A stretch of 64,000 nucleotides of DNA from Psychrobacter aestuarii. Its GTDB lineage: Bacteria; Pseudomonadota; Gammaproteobacteria; Pseudomonadales; Moraxellaceae. Within the stretch, counting starts at the first letter, position 1, and each line of letters begins with the position of its first letter. The notes beneath the pieces were generated by a model. That model searched no databases. It was not told where the DNA came from and saw only the letters and a program-made list of their open reading frames with translations. The DNA lies in NCBI RefSeq assembly GCF_904846035.1, contig NZ_CAJGYT010000001.1, positions 496,001-560,000 of the forward strand, given 5' to 3'. Positions 8,310 to 17,164 of the stretch are shown one piece after another. A program made the translations under genes and the position numbers.

Positions 8310-10907
8310 TTAGCTCATTCTGAGCTTGTTAAAGCTCAGTCTATCTTCGTTATCGACATCGACTTGGATGATGTCGCCTGCCACAAAGTCGCCTGCCAAC
8401 AGCTTGAGCGACAGCGGGTTCTCAATCTCCTGCTGGATGGCGCGTTTGAGCGGGCGCGCACCATAGACGGGGTCGTAGCCGACCGACACCAGCTGATGCA
8501 TCGCCGCATCGCTCAAGGTGATGTCCAGCTCACGGTCTTGCAGACGGCGGCGCAAGCGGTCGATTTGGATATCCGCAATGCCTGCCATTTGCGCTTGACC
8601 GAGCGCGTGGAAGACCACAATCTCGTCGATACGGTTGATAAACTCAGGTCTAAAGTGGCTGTTTACCGACTCCATCACCGCGCCTTTGATGTCCTCATAC
8701 GCCTCGCCTGCCATCTCTTGGATGCGGTGCGAGCCTAAATTACTGGTCATGATGATGACGGTATTTTTAAAGTCCACCACACGCCCTTGTGAGTCAGTCA
8801 AGCGCCCATCGTCCAGCACTTGCAGCAAGATGTTAAACACATCAGGATGCGCTTTTTCGACCTCATCAAACAGCACCACGCTGTATGGCTTGCGGCGTAC
8901 TGCTTCGGTCAAAGTGCCGCCCTCTTCATAGCCGACGTAGCCTGGAGGCGCACCAACCAAACGGCTGACGCTGTGTTTTTCCATATATTCGCTCATGTCG
9001 ATACGAATCAGCGCATCTTCTGAATCGAATAAGAAGTTCGCCAGCGACTTGGTCAGCTCGGTTTTACCCACACCTGTTGGCCCTAAAAATAGGAACGAGC
9101 CTGACGGACGGTTCGGGTCAGACAGTCCTGCACGGCTACGGCGCACGGCGTTCGCCACCGCATTGACCGCTTCGTCTTGCCCAATCACGCGCTCATGCAA
9201 TACCGACTCCATCGCCAGCATCTTATCGCGCTCGCCTTGCAGCATCTTGGTGACAGGAATGCCCGTTGCCGCGCTGACGACTTCGGCAATTTCATTGTCC
9301 GTCACTTTGTTACGCAGCAGCTTGACACCCGCGCTGCTGGTTTGCTCTTTTTGTTCTGCCAAATCCGACTCGTGAATACGGCGCTCCAGCTGCGGAATGG
9401 TCTCGTATTGCAACTTCGACATGGCTTCATAGTCGCCTTCACGGCTTGCCTTGTCATAGGCGATACGCGCTTTGTCCAGCTCGTCTTTGAGCTGCTGACT
9501 GCCTTTGACCAGTGCCTTTTCTGACTGCCAGATCTCATTCAGGTCAGCGTATTCTTTTTCCAGCTCGTCAATCTGCATGTTCAGCGCTTTGAGTTCCGCT
9601 TTTGCACCCGCGTCTTCTTCGTTCTTTAGCACTTCGCGCTGCATTTTTAGCTGAATCAAGCGGCTGTCCAATTTGCCAAGGGATTCAGGCTTGCTGTCCA
9701 TCTCCATACGCAAACGGCTCGCCGCCTCATCGACCAAGTCAATCGCCTTATCGGGCAATTTGCGGTCAGTGATATAGCGATGGCTCATACGCGCTGCGGC
9801 AATGATGGCGCTGTCTTGAATGTCAACGCCATGGTGCAGCTCGTAGCGCTCTTTTAGCCCGCGCAAAATCGCGATGGTGTCTTCAACAGTCGGCTCATCG
9901 ACCAATACCTTTTGAAAACGGCGCTCAAGGGCGGCGTCTTTTTCAATATATTGACGGTACTCATCCAGCGTGGTCGCGCCAACACAGTGCAGCTCGCCGC
10001 GTGCCAAGGCGGGTTTTAGCATATTGCCCGCGTCCATTGCGCCATCGCTCTTGCCCGCGCCGACCATGGTGTGCAGCTCGTCGATGAACAAGATGACGTT
10101 ACCTTCTTGTTTGGCAAGGTCGCTCAGCACGCCTTTTAGACGCTCTTCAAACTCGCCGCGATATTTTGCGCCCGCAATCAGTGCGCCCAAATCAAGCGAC
10201 AAGACTTCTTTGCGGCGCAAGCCTTCAGGCACATCACCATTGATGATTTTTTGTGCCAAGCCTTCGACAATCGCGGTCTTACCGACACCCGGCTCACCAA
10301 TCAGCACCGGGTTGTTTTTGGTGCGGCGTGACAGCACTTGGATGGTGCGGCGAATCTCTTCGTCACGCCCAATCACAGGGTCGAGCTTGCCCATCTCCGC
10401 GCGCTCGGTGAGGTTGATGGTGTATTTGTTCAGCGCATCGCGTTGGTCTTCGGCATTTTGGTTGTTCACCGTATCGTTACCTCGTAGCTGTTCAATGACA
10501 TTTTTGAGCTGGTCGGCTTTCACCCCTGCCGTTTCAAACAGTTTTTTGGTATCGCCCTGCTCGGCTAGGGTCAGCAGTACCCACTCAGTGGCGATAAAGT
10601 CATCGCCCGCCTTTTGTGCCTGACGGTCGGCGAGGTTTAAGATTTTCGCTGACGCGGGTGACAGATTGACCTCACCTGTCGGCTCGCCAATCACCGCCAG
10701 ATTGTCCAGCGCTTTTGCCACGCCATTTTTGAGTGCGGCAATCGAGCCGCCCGCCTGTTGGCAAATGGACAGATTGGCTTCGTCTTGTAGCAAGACCGCC
10801 AAGATATGTACAGGCTCAATGCCCGTATGGTCACGACCCAGCGCTAGACTTTGCGCTTCTTGCAGTGCGGCTTGCAGCTTTTGCGTAAATTTATCAAATC
10901 TCATCAT
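8310..10907 (-). CDS. clpB: ATP-dependent disaggregase ClpB (Hsp104 family)
   Basis: 865 residues, close to E. coli ClpB (857). The N-terminal Clp repeats (1-145) are followed by AAA domain 1 with Walker A GEPGVGKT (about 205), a coiled-coil middle domain (about 410-525), and AAA domain 2 with Walker A GPTGVGKT (about 605) and the pore loop GYVGYEEGG. It rescues aggregated proteins with DnaK in the cytoplasm. The ClpP-binding loop is absent, as expected for ClpB. Two adjacent ATGs follow an AAGGA site; the second (10904) has the better spacing. A sigma-32-like promoter lies about 70 bases upstream. Confidence 0.97.
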   Translation of the reverse strand: MMRFDKFTQKLQAALQEAQSLALGRDHTGIEPVHILAVLLQDEANLSICQQAGGSIAALKNGVAKALDNLAVIGEPTGEVNLSPASAKILNLADRQAQKAGDDFIATEWVLLTLAEQGDTKKLFETAGVKADQLKNVIEQLRGNDTVNNQNAEDQRDALNKYTINLTERAEMGKLDPVIGRDEEIRRTIQVLSRRTKNNPVLIGEPGVGKTAIVEGLAQKIINGDVPEGLRRKEVLSLDLGALIAGAKYRGEFEERLKGVLSDLAKQEGNVILFIDELHTMVGAGKSDGAMDAGNMLKPALARGELHCVGATTLDEYRQYIEKDAALERRFQKVLVDEPTVEDTIAILRGLKERYELHHGVDIQDSAIIAAARMSHRYITDRKLPDKAIDLVDEAASRLRMEMDSKPESLGKLDSRLIQLKMQREVLKNEEDAGAKAELKALNMQIDELEKEYADLNEIWQSEKALVKGSQQLKDELDKARIAYDKASREGDYEAMSKLQYETIPQLERRIHESDLAEQKEQTSSAGVKLLRNKVTDNEIAEVVSAATGIPVTKMLQGERDKMLAMESVLHERVIGQDEAVNAVANAVRRSRAGLSDPNRPSGSFLFLGPTGVGKTELTKSLANFLFDSEDALIRIDMSEYMEKHSVSRLVGAPPGYVGYEEGGTLTEAVRRKPYSVVLFDEVEKAHPDVFNILLQVLDDGRLTDSQGRVVDFKNTVIIMTSNLGSHRIQEMAGEAYEDIKGAVMESVNSHFRPEFINRIDEIVVFHALGQAQMAGIADIQIDRLRRRLQDRELDITLSDAAMHQLVSVGYDPVYGARPLKRAIQQEIENPLSLKLLAGDFVAGDIIQVDVDNEDRLSFNKLRMS

Positions 10908-10930
10908 CGTATCCTTAGTTGCGTAAAGAA

Positions 10931-10963
10931 AAGCGGCAGATTGTTTTAGGTATGTCGCCGCTT
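10931..10963 (-). other. Hairpin in the clpB 5' untranslated region
   Basis: A 7-bp stem, aagcggc (10931-10937) with gccgctt (10957-10963), lies between the predicted transcription start and the clpB ATG. Whether it is a thermosensor or only a stabilising hairpin cannot be told. Confidence 0.35.
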
Positions 10964-10978
10964 GCTATCATGCTGGTT

Positions 10979-11007
10979 ATATAAGGTAGGAGCAGATATG
11001 TTTCAAG
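10979..11007 (-). promoter_or_regulatory. Sigma-32 (heat-shock) promoter candidate for clpB
   Basis: On the minus strand the perfect -35 CTTGAAA (11007-11001) is followed after 14 bases by CCTTATAT (10986-10979), six of eight matches to the sigma-32 -10 CCCCATNT type. Position and spacing fit heat-shock control of clpB. Confidence 0.65.
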
Positions 11008-11239
11008 TCGATTGACTTAAATTTATTAAGCTATAAAACATCGACTGTTAATATCTACTTATACCCCTTTTAAAACCATTGATATGCTTCTGTTCTTCTA
11101 TATCGGCGCTTATTTATTCTTTTTCAAGTCTTTTTTGTGATTATTTATGCCATTTTTTCATGACAAGTTCGTGACCGATTGGCATGAGGAACACATTCGA
11201 TGAAACGCTATTTTTTTAGTCGTTTAACTGTCATGGTGA
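11008..11239. other. Gap between the clpB promoter and the topoisomerase gene
   Basis: AT-rich sequence with scattered T-runs and no confident gene. The only coding possibility seen is a 23-codon plus-strand reading frame at 11200-11271 (described as a finding). No convincing terminator for the minus-strand topoisomerase gene was seen. Confidence 0.4.
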
Positions 11240-12397
11240 TTATTGTGCTGCCATATCTTCTAAAAAGCTGAGCAGCGCCTTTTCTTCGCATTGTTGATGG
11301 TTGCGCGTGCGTCCACGGCGGGCATTTTTGTAGGGCTCAAAAAATGTGCCCGCCAAGAATGATTCGATAATCACAGGGTGAATGTAGGAGGCGCGGCAGA
11401 CCGCGGGCGTGTTGCCTAGCGCAGTGGAGACGGACTTGACCATATCGACCACCACTTGCTGGCGCAACTTGCTGTCAGGTTCGCTTGCCAGAATGTCACT
11501 GCCTGCGGGCGGGACGACTTTTTCGTCTATCGCATTTTGCTCAGTAGGCAGGTTGCCTTGGCAAGCGCGGTACAGATAATCGGCTGCCAGTACACTTGCC
11601 ATCCATGTGCGAAAGTCTTTGGCGCTGTACAATACGCCCGTTTCGCAATCCAAATGCTCGCGCAGGTAGTCATTAATGTCGCCACTATCGACGACTTGCT
11701 TGTCGCCATCGTCATCAAGGTATTTAAAAATCTGATAGCCTGGCAGCTCTGAGCAGGCATGAACAATCTCAATCAAGCGCTCATCTTGCAGCTCAATGTG
11801 GTGCTGCTTGGCGCTTTTACCGACAAAATCAAACGCCAATCCGTCTTCGGTATCGCTTAAATGCTTGCTGCGCAGGGTGCTCAGCCCATAGCTTTTGTTT
11901 TGCTCGGCATAGCGACTGTTACCGACGCGGATTAAGGTGGTTTCTAACAGCTTAACCACTGCCGCTAAGACATTGGCGCGTGATAGTGCCTCTGCTTCCA
12001 AATCACGCTCGACCTGTGCGCGCAGGCTGGGCAGCCCATGCCCAAAGCCAATCATGGCATTGAACTTGGCTTTGTCGCGGGCGCTTTCCCAATTGGGATG
12101 ATACAGGTATTGCTTACGCGCTTTGTCATCGCGTCCTGTGGACTGTAAGTGCCCGTCTTCATGCTGACAAATCCACACCTGCGACCACATCGGCGGGATG
12201 CCCAAACTATCAAAACGCGCCTTTAATGCCTTATCCTTGACCGTTTTGCCATTAACATCGCGGTAGCTAAACCCGCGCCCCCAACGGCGGCGGCTGTAGC
12301 CTGGCTCTTCGTCGCTGACGTAGCGTAGGTTGGCACAGCGTGCTAAATATTCGTAATCGTGTCGCGGGTCGGTGCTGTCAGGGGTAGTATGACTCAT
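11240..12397 (-). CDS. DNA topoisomerase IB (poxvirus-like bacterial type)
   Basis: 385 residues. The N-terminal beta domain carries GYSRRRWGRGFSY and WICQHEDGHLQSTGRDDKARKQYLYH (Arg and Lys of the active site, about 95-120). The helical catalytic domain has TLIRVGNSRYAEQNKSYGLSTLR (about 155-177), KDFRTWMAS and the catalytic tyrosine in SYIHPVIIESF (about 340-350). It relaxes supercoils through a 3'-phosphotyrosine link without ATP or metal. This enzyme occurs in only some bacteria, in addition to topoisomerase IA. It stands alone, divergent from the GNAT gene at 12611. Confidence 0.92.
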   Translation of the reverse strand: MSHTTPDSTDPRHDYEYLARCANLRYVSDEEPGYSRRRWGRGFSYRDVNGKTVKDKALKARFDSLGIPPMWSQVWICQHEDGHLQSTGRDDKARKQYLYHPNWESARDKAKFNAMIGFGHGLPSLRAQVERDLEAEALSRANVLAAVVKLLETTLIRVGNSRYAEQNKSYGLSTLRSKHLSDTEDGLAFDFVGKSAKQHHIELQDERLIEIVHACSELPGYQIFKYLDDDGDKQVVDSGDINDYLREHLDCETGVLYSAKDFRTWMASVLAADYLYRACQGNLPTEQNAIDEKVVPPAGSDILASEPDSKLRQQVVVDMVKSVSTALGNTPAVCRASYIHPVIIESFLAGTFFEPYKNARRGRTRNHQQCEEKALLSFLEDMAAQ

Positions 12398-12610
12398 TGT
12401 GGCCTCATGGGGTCAGTGCAGTTATTATTTATATTGCTGTTTTTTTGCTCTGTTTGAGAGCATAAATAATGCGCGCAGGTTTTGCTGTGGGTTTGCCTGC
12501 GACAATGTGTAATACTGTGTAAGCTCGCTATAAATTTATGATATTAAATATGTTGTAAGTGCTCTTCAAAACAAAAACCGACCGCTAAATCGCCAACCAA
12601 GAGAAACGCC

Positions 12611-13063
12611 ATGACTACCGCCACGCCTGAAATACACCCATTGACCGCTGATGATTTTGGGCTATGGCAGACACTGTGGCATGACTATTTGCGCTTTTAT
12701 GATACCGACTTGCCAACGGATACGACGGTCGCGACATGGCGCAAAATATTGGATACGAACAGCGCTATTTTTGGTTTTGGCGCGTGGCAAGACGGTCATC
12801 TCGTAGGTATCGTGCATACGGTACTGCACCCGAACACATGGAATACGACGGACTGCTGTTATTTGGAAGATTTGTTTGTCACAGATGCGCTGCGCGGTCA
12901 AGGCGTCGGACAGGCGCTTATCCATCATGTGTACGACTTTGCCGCGCAGCAAGGCTGCAATCGCGTATATTGGGTGACGCAAGCAGACAACCTGCCAGCA
13001 CACCAGCTGTACGAACGCGTGGCAAACCAAACCGAGATGGTGCAGTACCGCAAGGATTTATAA
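12611..13063 (+). CDS. GNAT-family N-acetyltransferase
   Basis: 150 residues, a single GNAT domain. The acetyl-CoA-binding segment is YLEDLFVTDALRGQGVGQALIHHV (about 85-108), with the R-G-Q-G-V-G pyrophosphate loop, followed by a C-terminal YWVTQADNLPAHQLYERV. Acceptor substrate unknown. The gene is monocistronic, ending in a terminator 30 bases downstream. Confidence 0.9.
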   Translation: MTTATPEIHPLTADDFGLWQTLWHDYLRFYDTDLPTDTTVATWRKILDTNSAIFGFGAWQDGHLVGIVHTVLHPNTWNTTDCCYLEDLFVTDALRGQGVGQALIHHVYDFAAQQGCNRVYWVTQADNLPAHQLYERVANQTEMVQYRKDL

Positions 13064-13091
13064 TTAAGGCTTTGCGTTTATTAATCGGCAT

Positions 13092-13128
13092 AAAAAAACG
13101 CCAAACCCATTGAGGTCTGGCGTTTTTT
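13092..13128. terminator. Bidirectional terminator between the GNAT gene and ppnP
   Basis: The arms aaaaaacgcca and tggcgtttttt enclose a short inner acc/ggt pairing and are flanked by A and T runs. It serves the convergent genes on both sides. Confidence 0.85.
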
Positions 13129-13169
13129 ATTCACACTTTTGGCAACAAACGCGCTGCCTATATGTTGAT

Positions 13170-13460
13170 TTAGGCTGATTCACCATAGGTACATAAGTAG
13201 GCGGCATCGGCATCCACTTTGACATCAAAGGTTTTGTTGGCTTCAATGCTGAACTGCTCACCGACTTCAAAGGTCTGCCAGTCGTCTGCATCAGGCAGCT
13301 TGACGGTCAACGCGCCGCTAATGACTTGAATGGTTTCAAATTCTTTGGTACCAAATTCGTACTCGCCCACGCTCATCACGCCGACAGTCGCTGGTTGGCT
13401 GATGGTTTTAAAAGCAATAGAGGTCACACGGTTGTTAAAATATTGGTTTACACTGGGCAT
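13170..13460 (-). CDS. ppnP: Pyrimidine/purine nucleoside phosphorylase (YaiE/PpnP cupin)
   Basis: 96 residues, the full length of the PpnP (DUF1255) family, a small cupin that splits several nucleosides to base and ribose-1-phosphate. The family pattern is visible: VGVMSVGEYEFGTKEFETIQVISGALTVKLP (about 27-57) and FEVGEQFSIEANKTFDVK. Cytoplasmic, no signal peptide. It lies between a terminator and prfB and seems monocistronic. Confidence 0.92.
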   Translation of the reverse strand: MPSVNQYFNNRVTSIAFKTISQPATVGVMSVGEYEFGTKEFETIQVISGALTVKLPDADDWQTFEVGEQFSIEANKTFDVKVDADAAYLCTYGESA

Positions 13461-13577
13461 AATCTTTCCTTAGATTGTCGGTGGTGGGGTGTGGCGCGCC
13501 GCACTCAGCGCACGCAATAGAGGCGCTGAGTGGCAACTGCCGTGCGTGGTTCTGTATATCAGAACCACGTGCGTTAT

Positions 13578-14673
13578 TTACAGCCCTGCCTTGAGGCTGG
13601 CTTCAATAAAGGGGTCAAGCGCCCCGTCAAGTACGGCCGTGGTGTTTGACGTTTCAACACCCGTACGCAAATCTTTAATGCGCGAATCATCAAGGACATA
13701 AGAGCGAATCTGGCTGCCCCAGCCGATGTCTGACTTGCTGTCTTCTAATGCTTGCTGCTTTTCCATACGCTTTTGCATCTCAAGCTCATACAGCTTTGCG
13801 CGCAGCATTTTCATCGCGGTGTCTTTGTTGGCGTGTTGGCTACGCTCATTCTGACAGGCAACGACCACACCCGATGGCATGTGCGTGATACGTACCGCAG
13901 AATCTGTGGTGTTCACGTGCTGACCACCCGCGCCAGATGAGCGATAGGTATCGATACGCAAATCGGCAGGATTGATATCAATCTCAACATTGTCATCAAT
14001 CTCAGGCGACACAAACACCGCCGCAAATGAGGTGTGACGACCGTTGTTGCTGTCAAACGGTGACTTACGCACGAGGCGATGCACGCCAATCTCGGTACGC
14101 AGCCAGCCAAAGGCATAATCGCCTTTAATCGCAAGCGTCGCCGACTTAATGCCCGCCACGCCCCCTGCAGAGACTTCAATCACATCGACCTTAAAGCCGT
14201 GCGCTTCCGCCCAGCGGGTGTACATACGCAGCAGCATCTCTGCCCAATCTTGCGCCTCAGTACCGCCACTGCCCGACTGAATGTCGAGGTAGCAGTTATT
14301 GGGGTCCATCTCGCCGCTAAACATACGGCGGAACTCCAGCTCCGCCAGCTGCGACTCTGCGCCATCCAGCTCGCTGTCCACATCGGTCAGTAGCGACTCG
14401 TCTTCGGCTTCGACCGCCAGCTCCAGCATGGCACTGGCATCGTTTAGGCTGTCTTCGAGCGAGGTCACCACACCGATGACGCCATCCAAATGACTTTTTT
14501 CTTTGCTGATTTTTGCGGCGCGCTCAGGGTCGTTCCACAGCTCAGGGTTTTCTAGCTCTAAATTGACTTCTTCTAGGCGCTCTTGCTTGCCATCTAAGTC
14601 AAAGATACCCCCGAAGATCCTGCCCACGGGCGCTCAAATCTTTAATACGTTCTTGATACTGATTGATTTCCAT
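13578..14673 (-). CDS. prfB: Peptide chain release factor 2, made by programmed +1 frameshift
   Basis: Translation starts at ATG 14673 ([13 protein letters not shown]), reaches an in-frame TGA at 14601-14599 after 24 codons, and resumes in the +1 frame as [13 protein letters not shown], giving about 364 residues in all, against 365 in E. coli. RF2 reads UAA and UGA. The catalytic GGQ is in [17 protein letters not shown] and the UGA-reading SPF tripeptide in [14 protein letters not shown]. An AGGACA site precedes the true ATG. An annotation starting within the +1 frame would miss the N-terminus. Confidence 0.96.
14598..14613 (-). promoter_or_regulatory. RF2 programmed frameshift site
   Basis: The minus strand reads CGGGGGTATCTTTGAC: an internal Shine-Dalgarno-like GGGGG, three bases, then the slippery CTT followed by TGA and C. 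This is the classical autoregulatory frameshift signal: low RF2 lets the ribosome slip instead of terminating at its own UGA codon. Confidence 0.95.
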
Positions 14674-14782
14674 ACTCTGTCCTACGCTCAGTCATACGAC
14701 TGGTTAAAATAAAAATACACCGAAAAGGCTAAAAAAAGCAAACGCTATATGCAGGCAACCAAAAGGCAAGTGCATTCAGACG

Positions 14783-15484
14783 CTATATCGACCAGTCCTC
14801 GACCGCCCAGCGATGCGCTAAGGCGTGCGCGTGTAGCACCGCATCGGGTGACACACACACAGGCACATCCGCCCATTCTAGGAGTGCCATGTCATTTTTG
14901 GAGTCCGAATAGGCATAGGTTTTGGCGTATTGCACACCCGATGCGCGCTTATTGTCCAGCCATTTTTCTAAATGGTAAATCTTACCTGCCTGAAAATTGG
15001 GCTTATCGGTGAGCTTGCCTGTATAGCGGTCGTCTTTGATTTCAAGCGGCGTCGCCAATACATTGGCTGCCATAATATCAAAACGCGCCGCGATTGCCGA
15101 TACCACAAAGTCATTGGTGGCAGAAATAATCACCACATCATGCCCGCGCGCTAAGTGACTTTGGATTGCGTCTAGCGCTTGCGGGCGGATATGCGGCTCA
15201 ATATCCTGCTTGATATAGTCCTCACGCAGCTCGTGCAAGCGCGCCATCGGCAAGGTGGTCAAAAACTGCGCCACAAACTCATTGTACTCGGTCGCATCGA
15301 GCGTGCCCTCGATATACTGCTCATAAAAAGCTTGGTTGGCAGTGCGGTACTCGGCTTCGTCAACCAAGCCATTTTTAACAATATATTCGCCCCACAGATA
15401 GTCGCTATCGACATCTAATAAAGTATGGTCAAGGTCAAACAAAGCCAGCTCACGTTGGCGGTCTTGGTCGGTCGTCTGCGTCAT
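14783..15484 (-). CDS. HAD-IB family phosphatase (SerB-like fold)
   Basis: 233 residues from the ATG at 15484, which follows an AGGAC site with good spacing; a start at 15508 would add eight residues. Motif I is FDLDHTLLDVDSD (nucleophile Asp near residue 18), motif II VVIISATNDF, and motif III/IV K..YAYSDSKNDMALLEWADVPV. The HAD-IB subclass includes phosphoserine phosphatase and related small-molecule phosphatases; the substrate cannot be fixed from sequence. It follows prfB on the same strand, about 110 bases away. Confidence 0.85.
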   Translation of the reverse strand: MTQTTDQDRQRELALFDLDHTLLDVDSDYLWGEYIVKNGLVDEAEYRTANQAFYEQYIEGTLDATEYNEFVAQFLTTLPMARLHELREDYIKQDIEPHIRPQALDAIQSHLARGHDVVIISATNDFVVSAIAARFDIMAANVLATPLEIKDDRYTGKLTDKPNFQAGKIYHLEKWLDNKRASGVQYAKTYAYSDSKNDMALLEWADVPVCVSPDAVLHAHALAHRWAVEDWSI

Positions 15485-15578
15485 AACAGTCCTATATAAA
15501 CAGTGCAAAAATAAAAATCAGAATAAAATAAGAAAAAGATTAAAGGTAAAAAGGTATCGAATTAAGAAAAACGCCGCG

Positions 15579-16118
15579 CTATTCGTTAGGCAGCGCCACT
15601 TCACTCAAATGCACGCTAAAATCCTGCCCGCGCTTGGCATAGTGCGCAGCGGACAGCTTGAGCTGCTCGGCTTGCTCATCAGTCAAGGTTTTGACCACTT
15701 TGGCTGGCGCGCCCATCACCAATGAATTGTCAGGAATCGCTTTGCCTTCGGTCACGAGTGCCTTAGCGCCAATGATACAGTTTTTGCCAATCTTGGCGTT
15801 ATTTAATATCACCGCCCCGATACCAATCAGGCTGTTATCACCCACCTCACAGCCATGCAGCATCGCCATGTGCCCAACCGTCACCCCTTTGCCAATCTGC
15901 ATATCAATGCCAGCATCGGTATGGATGACGCTGTTTTCTTGGATATTGGTATTATCGCCGATATGAATGCGTGCATTATCACCGCGTATCACCGCCCCAA
16001 ACCAAATGCTGACTTGGTGCCCGAGATACACATCACCAATCACGCGCGCGCTGTCTGCGACAAAGCCTTGAAACGGTGTGGCAAACTGCGGGGTCTTGTC
16101 CTTATATTGATATATCAT
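15579..16118 (-). CDS. Gamma-class carbonic anhydrase-like hexapeptide-repeat protein
   Basis: 179 residues with a left-handed beta-helix of hexapeptide repeats from about residue 15 to 145 and a C-terminal helix. Zinc-binding histidines sit in ENSVIHTD and [10 protein letters not shown], as in YrdA and other gamma carbonic anhydrases. It would act as a cytoplasmic trimer interconverting CO2 and bicarbonate, though many family members show little activity. An AAGGACAGG ribosome site supports the start. It is probably in one transcription unit with the HAD gene downstream. Confidence 0.9.
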   Translation of the reverse strand: MIYQYKDKTPQFATPFQGFVADSARVIGDVYLGHQVSIWFGAVIRGDNARIHIGDNTNIQENSVIHTDAGIDMQIGKGVTVGHMAMLHGCEVGDNSLIGIGAVILNNAKIGKNCIIGAKALVTEGKAIPDNSLVMGAPAKVVKTLTDEQAEQLKLSAAHYAKRGQDFSVHLSEVALPNE

Positions 16119-16356
16119 AACCTGTCCTTATGTTTGAGTCGCGAAAGTCTACTTGCGTGTTTTGTGCATGACTGTGCTGCCTTTTCAGTGCAATGCTATC
16201 CCCGCAGGGTATGCGCGCTGACAGACAAGGCTTGCCATACTGCCTCACCTTTTTTTGTGCATTGTAGTACAATCGCGCCTGCTTTTATTATGCATGCGAT
16301 TTAGTATAGCGCCATGCTATCACAGATGATAGAGACACCTTGACGAGCCTATAACG

Positions 16357-16905
16357 ATGAGTACACGTCCCTTTTTATTGACGCTCTGCCCCCTTGCGCT
16401 GAGCGCCGCCCTACTTGCGCCAAGCGCACACGCCGCCTCAAATCTTGAGCGCGCAGGTGATGTGCTGGCGGTGGGCATTCCTGCCCTTGCCTATGGCAGC
16501 ACCTACTATATGGATGATAAAACAGGACGCCATCAGTTTTATCAAGCACTCGCCACCAATGTGGCGACCACCTATACCCTAAAAACCTTGGTGGACAAAG
16601 AGCGCCCTGATGGCAGTGATAACGACTCGTTTCCTTCAGGACACACCGCGCTTGCCTTTGGCGGTGCCAGCTTCATTCATAGACGCTATGGGCTTGAGTA
16701 CAGTATTCCTGCCTACGTGGGCGCGACCTTTGTCGGTTATAGCCGCATCCATGCGGACAGACACGACGCCACCGATGTACTGGCAGGCGCGGCGATTGGC
16801 GGTTTGACGAGCTTTTATGTCACGCCGTATGAGCATGGCGGGCTGAGCGTTGCGCCCAATATCGCACCCGATTACTATGGATTGATAGCCCATTATGAAT
16901 TTTAG
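16357..16905 (+). CDS. Exported PAP2-family phosphatase
   Basis: 182 residues. A signal peptide ends near SAHAAS (about residues 25-28). All three acid-phosphatase motifs are present: KTLVDKERP (about 74-82), SFPSGHTALAFG (about 90-101) and SRIHADRHDATD (about 130-141). The mature protein is small and mostly soluble, so it probably acts in the periplasm on lipid phosphates or other phosphomonoesters. It lies just upstream of the carA leader but no terminator hairpin was seen between them. Confidence 0.9.
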   Translation: MSTRPFLLTLCPLALSAALLAPSAHAASNLERAGDVLAVGIPALAYGSTYYMDDKTGRHQFYQALATNVATTYTLKTLVDKERPDGSDNDSFPSGHTALAFGGASFIHRRYGLEYSIPAYVGATFVGYSRIHADRHDATDVLAGAAIGGLTSFYVTPYEHGGLSVAPNIAPDYYGLIAHYEF

Positions 16906-16961
16906 GGCGAATTTAACCTGTTAGCGCACCTTCAAAGCTAGCCCTAAACCCAAAAGTTTAG

Positions 16962-16967
16962 TATAAT
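16962..16967 (+). promoter_or_regulatory. Perfect -10 box (TATAAT) upstream of the carA leader
   Basis: tataat lies 30 bases before the leader-peptide ATG. No good -35 box is seen at the right distance, so activator dependence is possible. Confidence 0.5.
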
Positions 16968-16996
16968 GCGCAAAATCTGTGCCTAAGCGAGCGGAC

Positions 16997-17098
16997 ATGA
17001 TGCGATTTACTTCTTCACTATCTGGTGATTTTTGTAGTTCTCATTCAGATGTCTTCTCGCTTTTTTGTGGCAAATTTTTGCCTTTTGCGGGCATTTGA
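16997..17098 (+). CDS. Candidate carA leader peptide (33 residues)
   Basis: An ATG behind AGCGGAC opens a 33-codon frame rich in Phe, Ser, Leu and Cys with long pyrimidine runs, ending at TGA 67 bases before carA. A hairpin ggcaa/ttgcc followed by TTTT lies inside its end (17069-17086). Leader translation coupled to attenuation is known for pyrimidine operons of other bacteria; here it is inference. No homologue is recognised. Confidence 0.45.
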   Translation: MMRFTSSLSGDFCSSHSDVFSLFCGKFLPFAGI

Positions 17099-17164
17099 CC
17101 CCTCAGCAGGTACGACATTTTGCGACAAATGGTGGGCACTCACCAATCATAACGGAGGCAAACC

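Noticed and set aside
8268-8738. A 156-codon plus-strand open frame and several others (to 10926) opposite clpB
   Set aside because: They are antisense shadows of the clpB reading frame, with no ribosome sites and no recognisable protein character.
13578-14627. prfB as a single-frame gene starting at 14627
   Set aside because: That start lies inside the +1-frame readthrough region; the true N-terminus and frameshift signal are plainly visible upstream.
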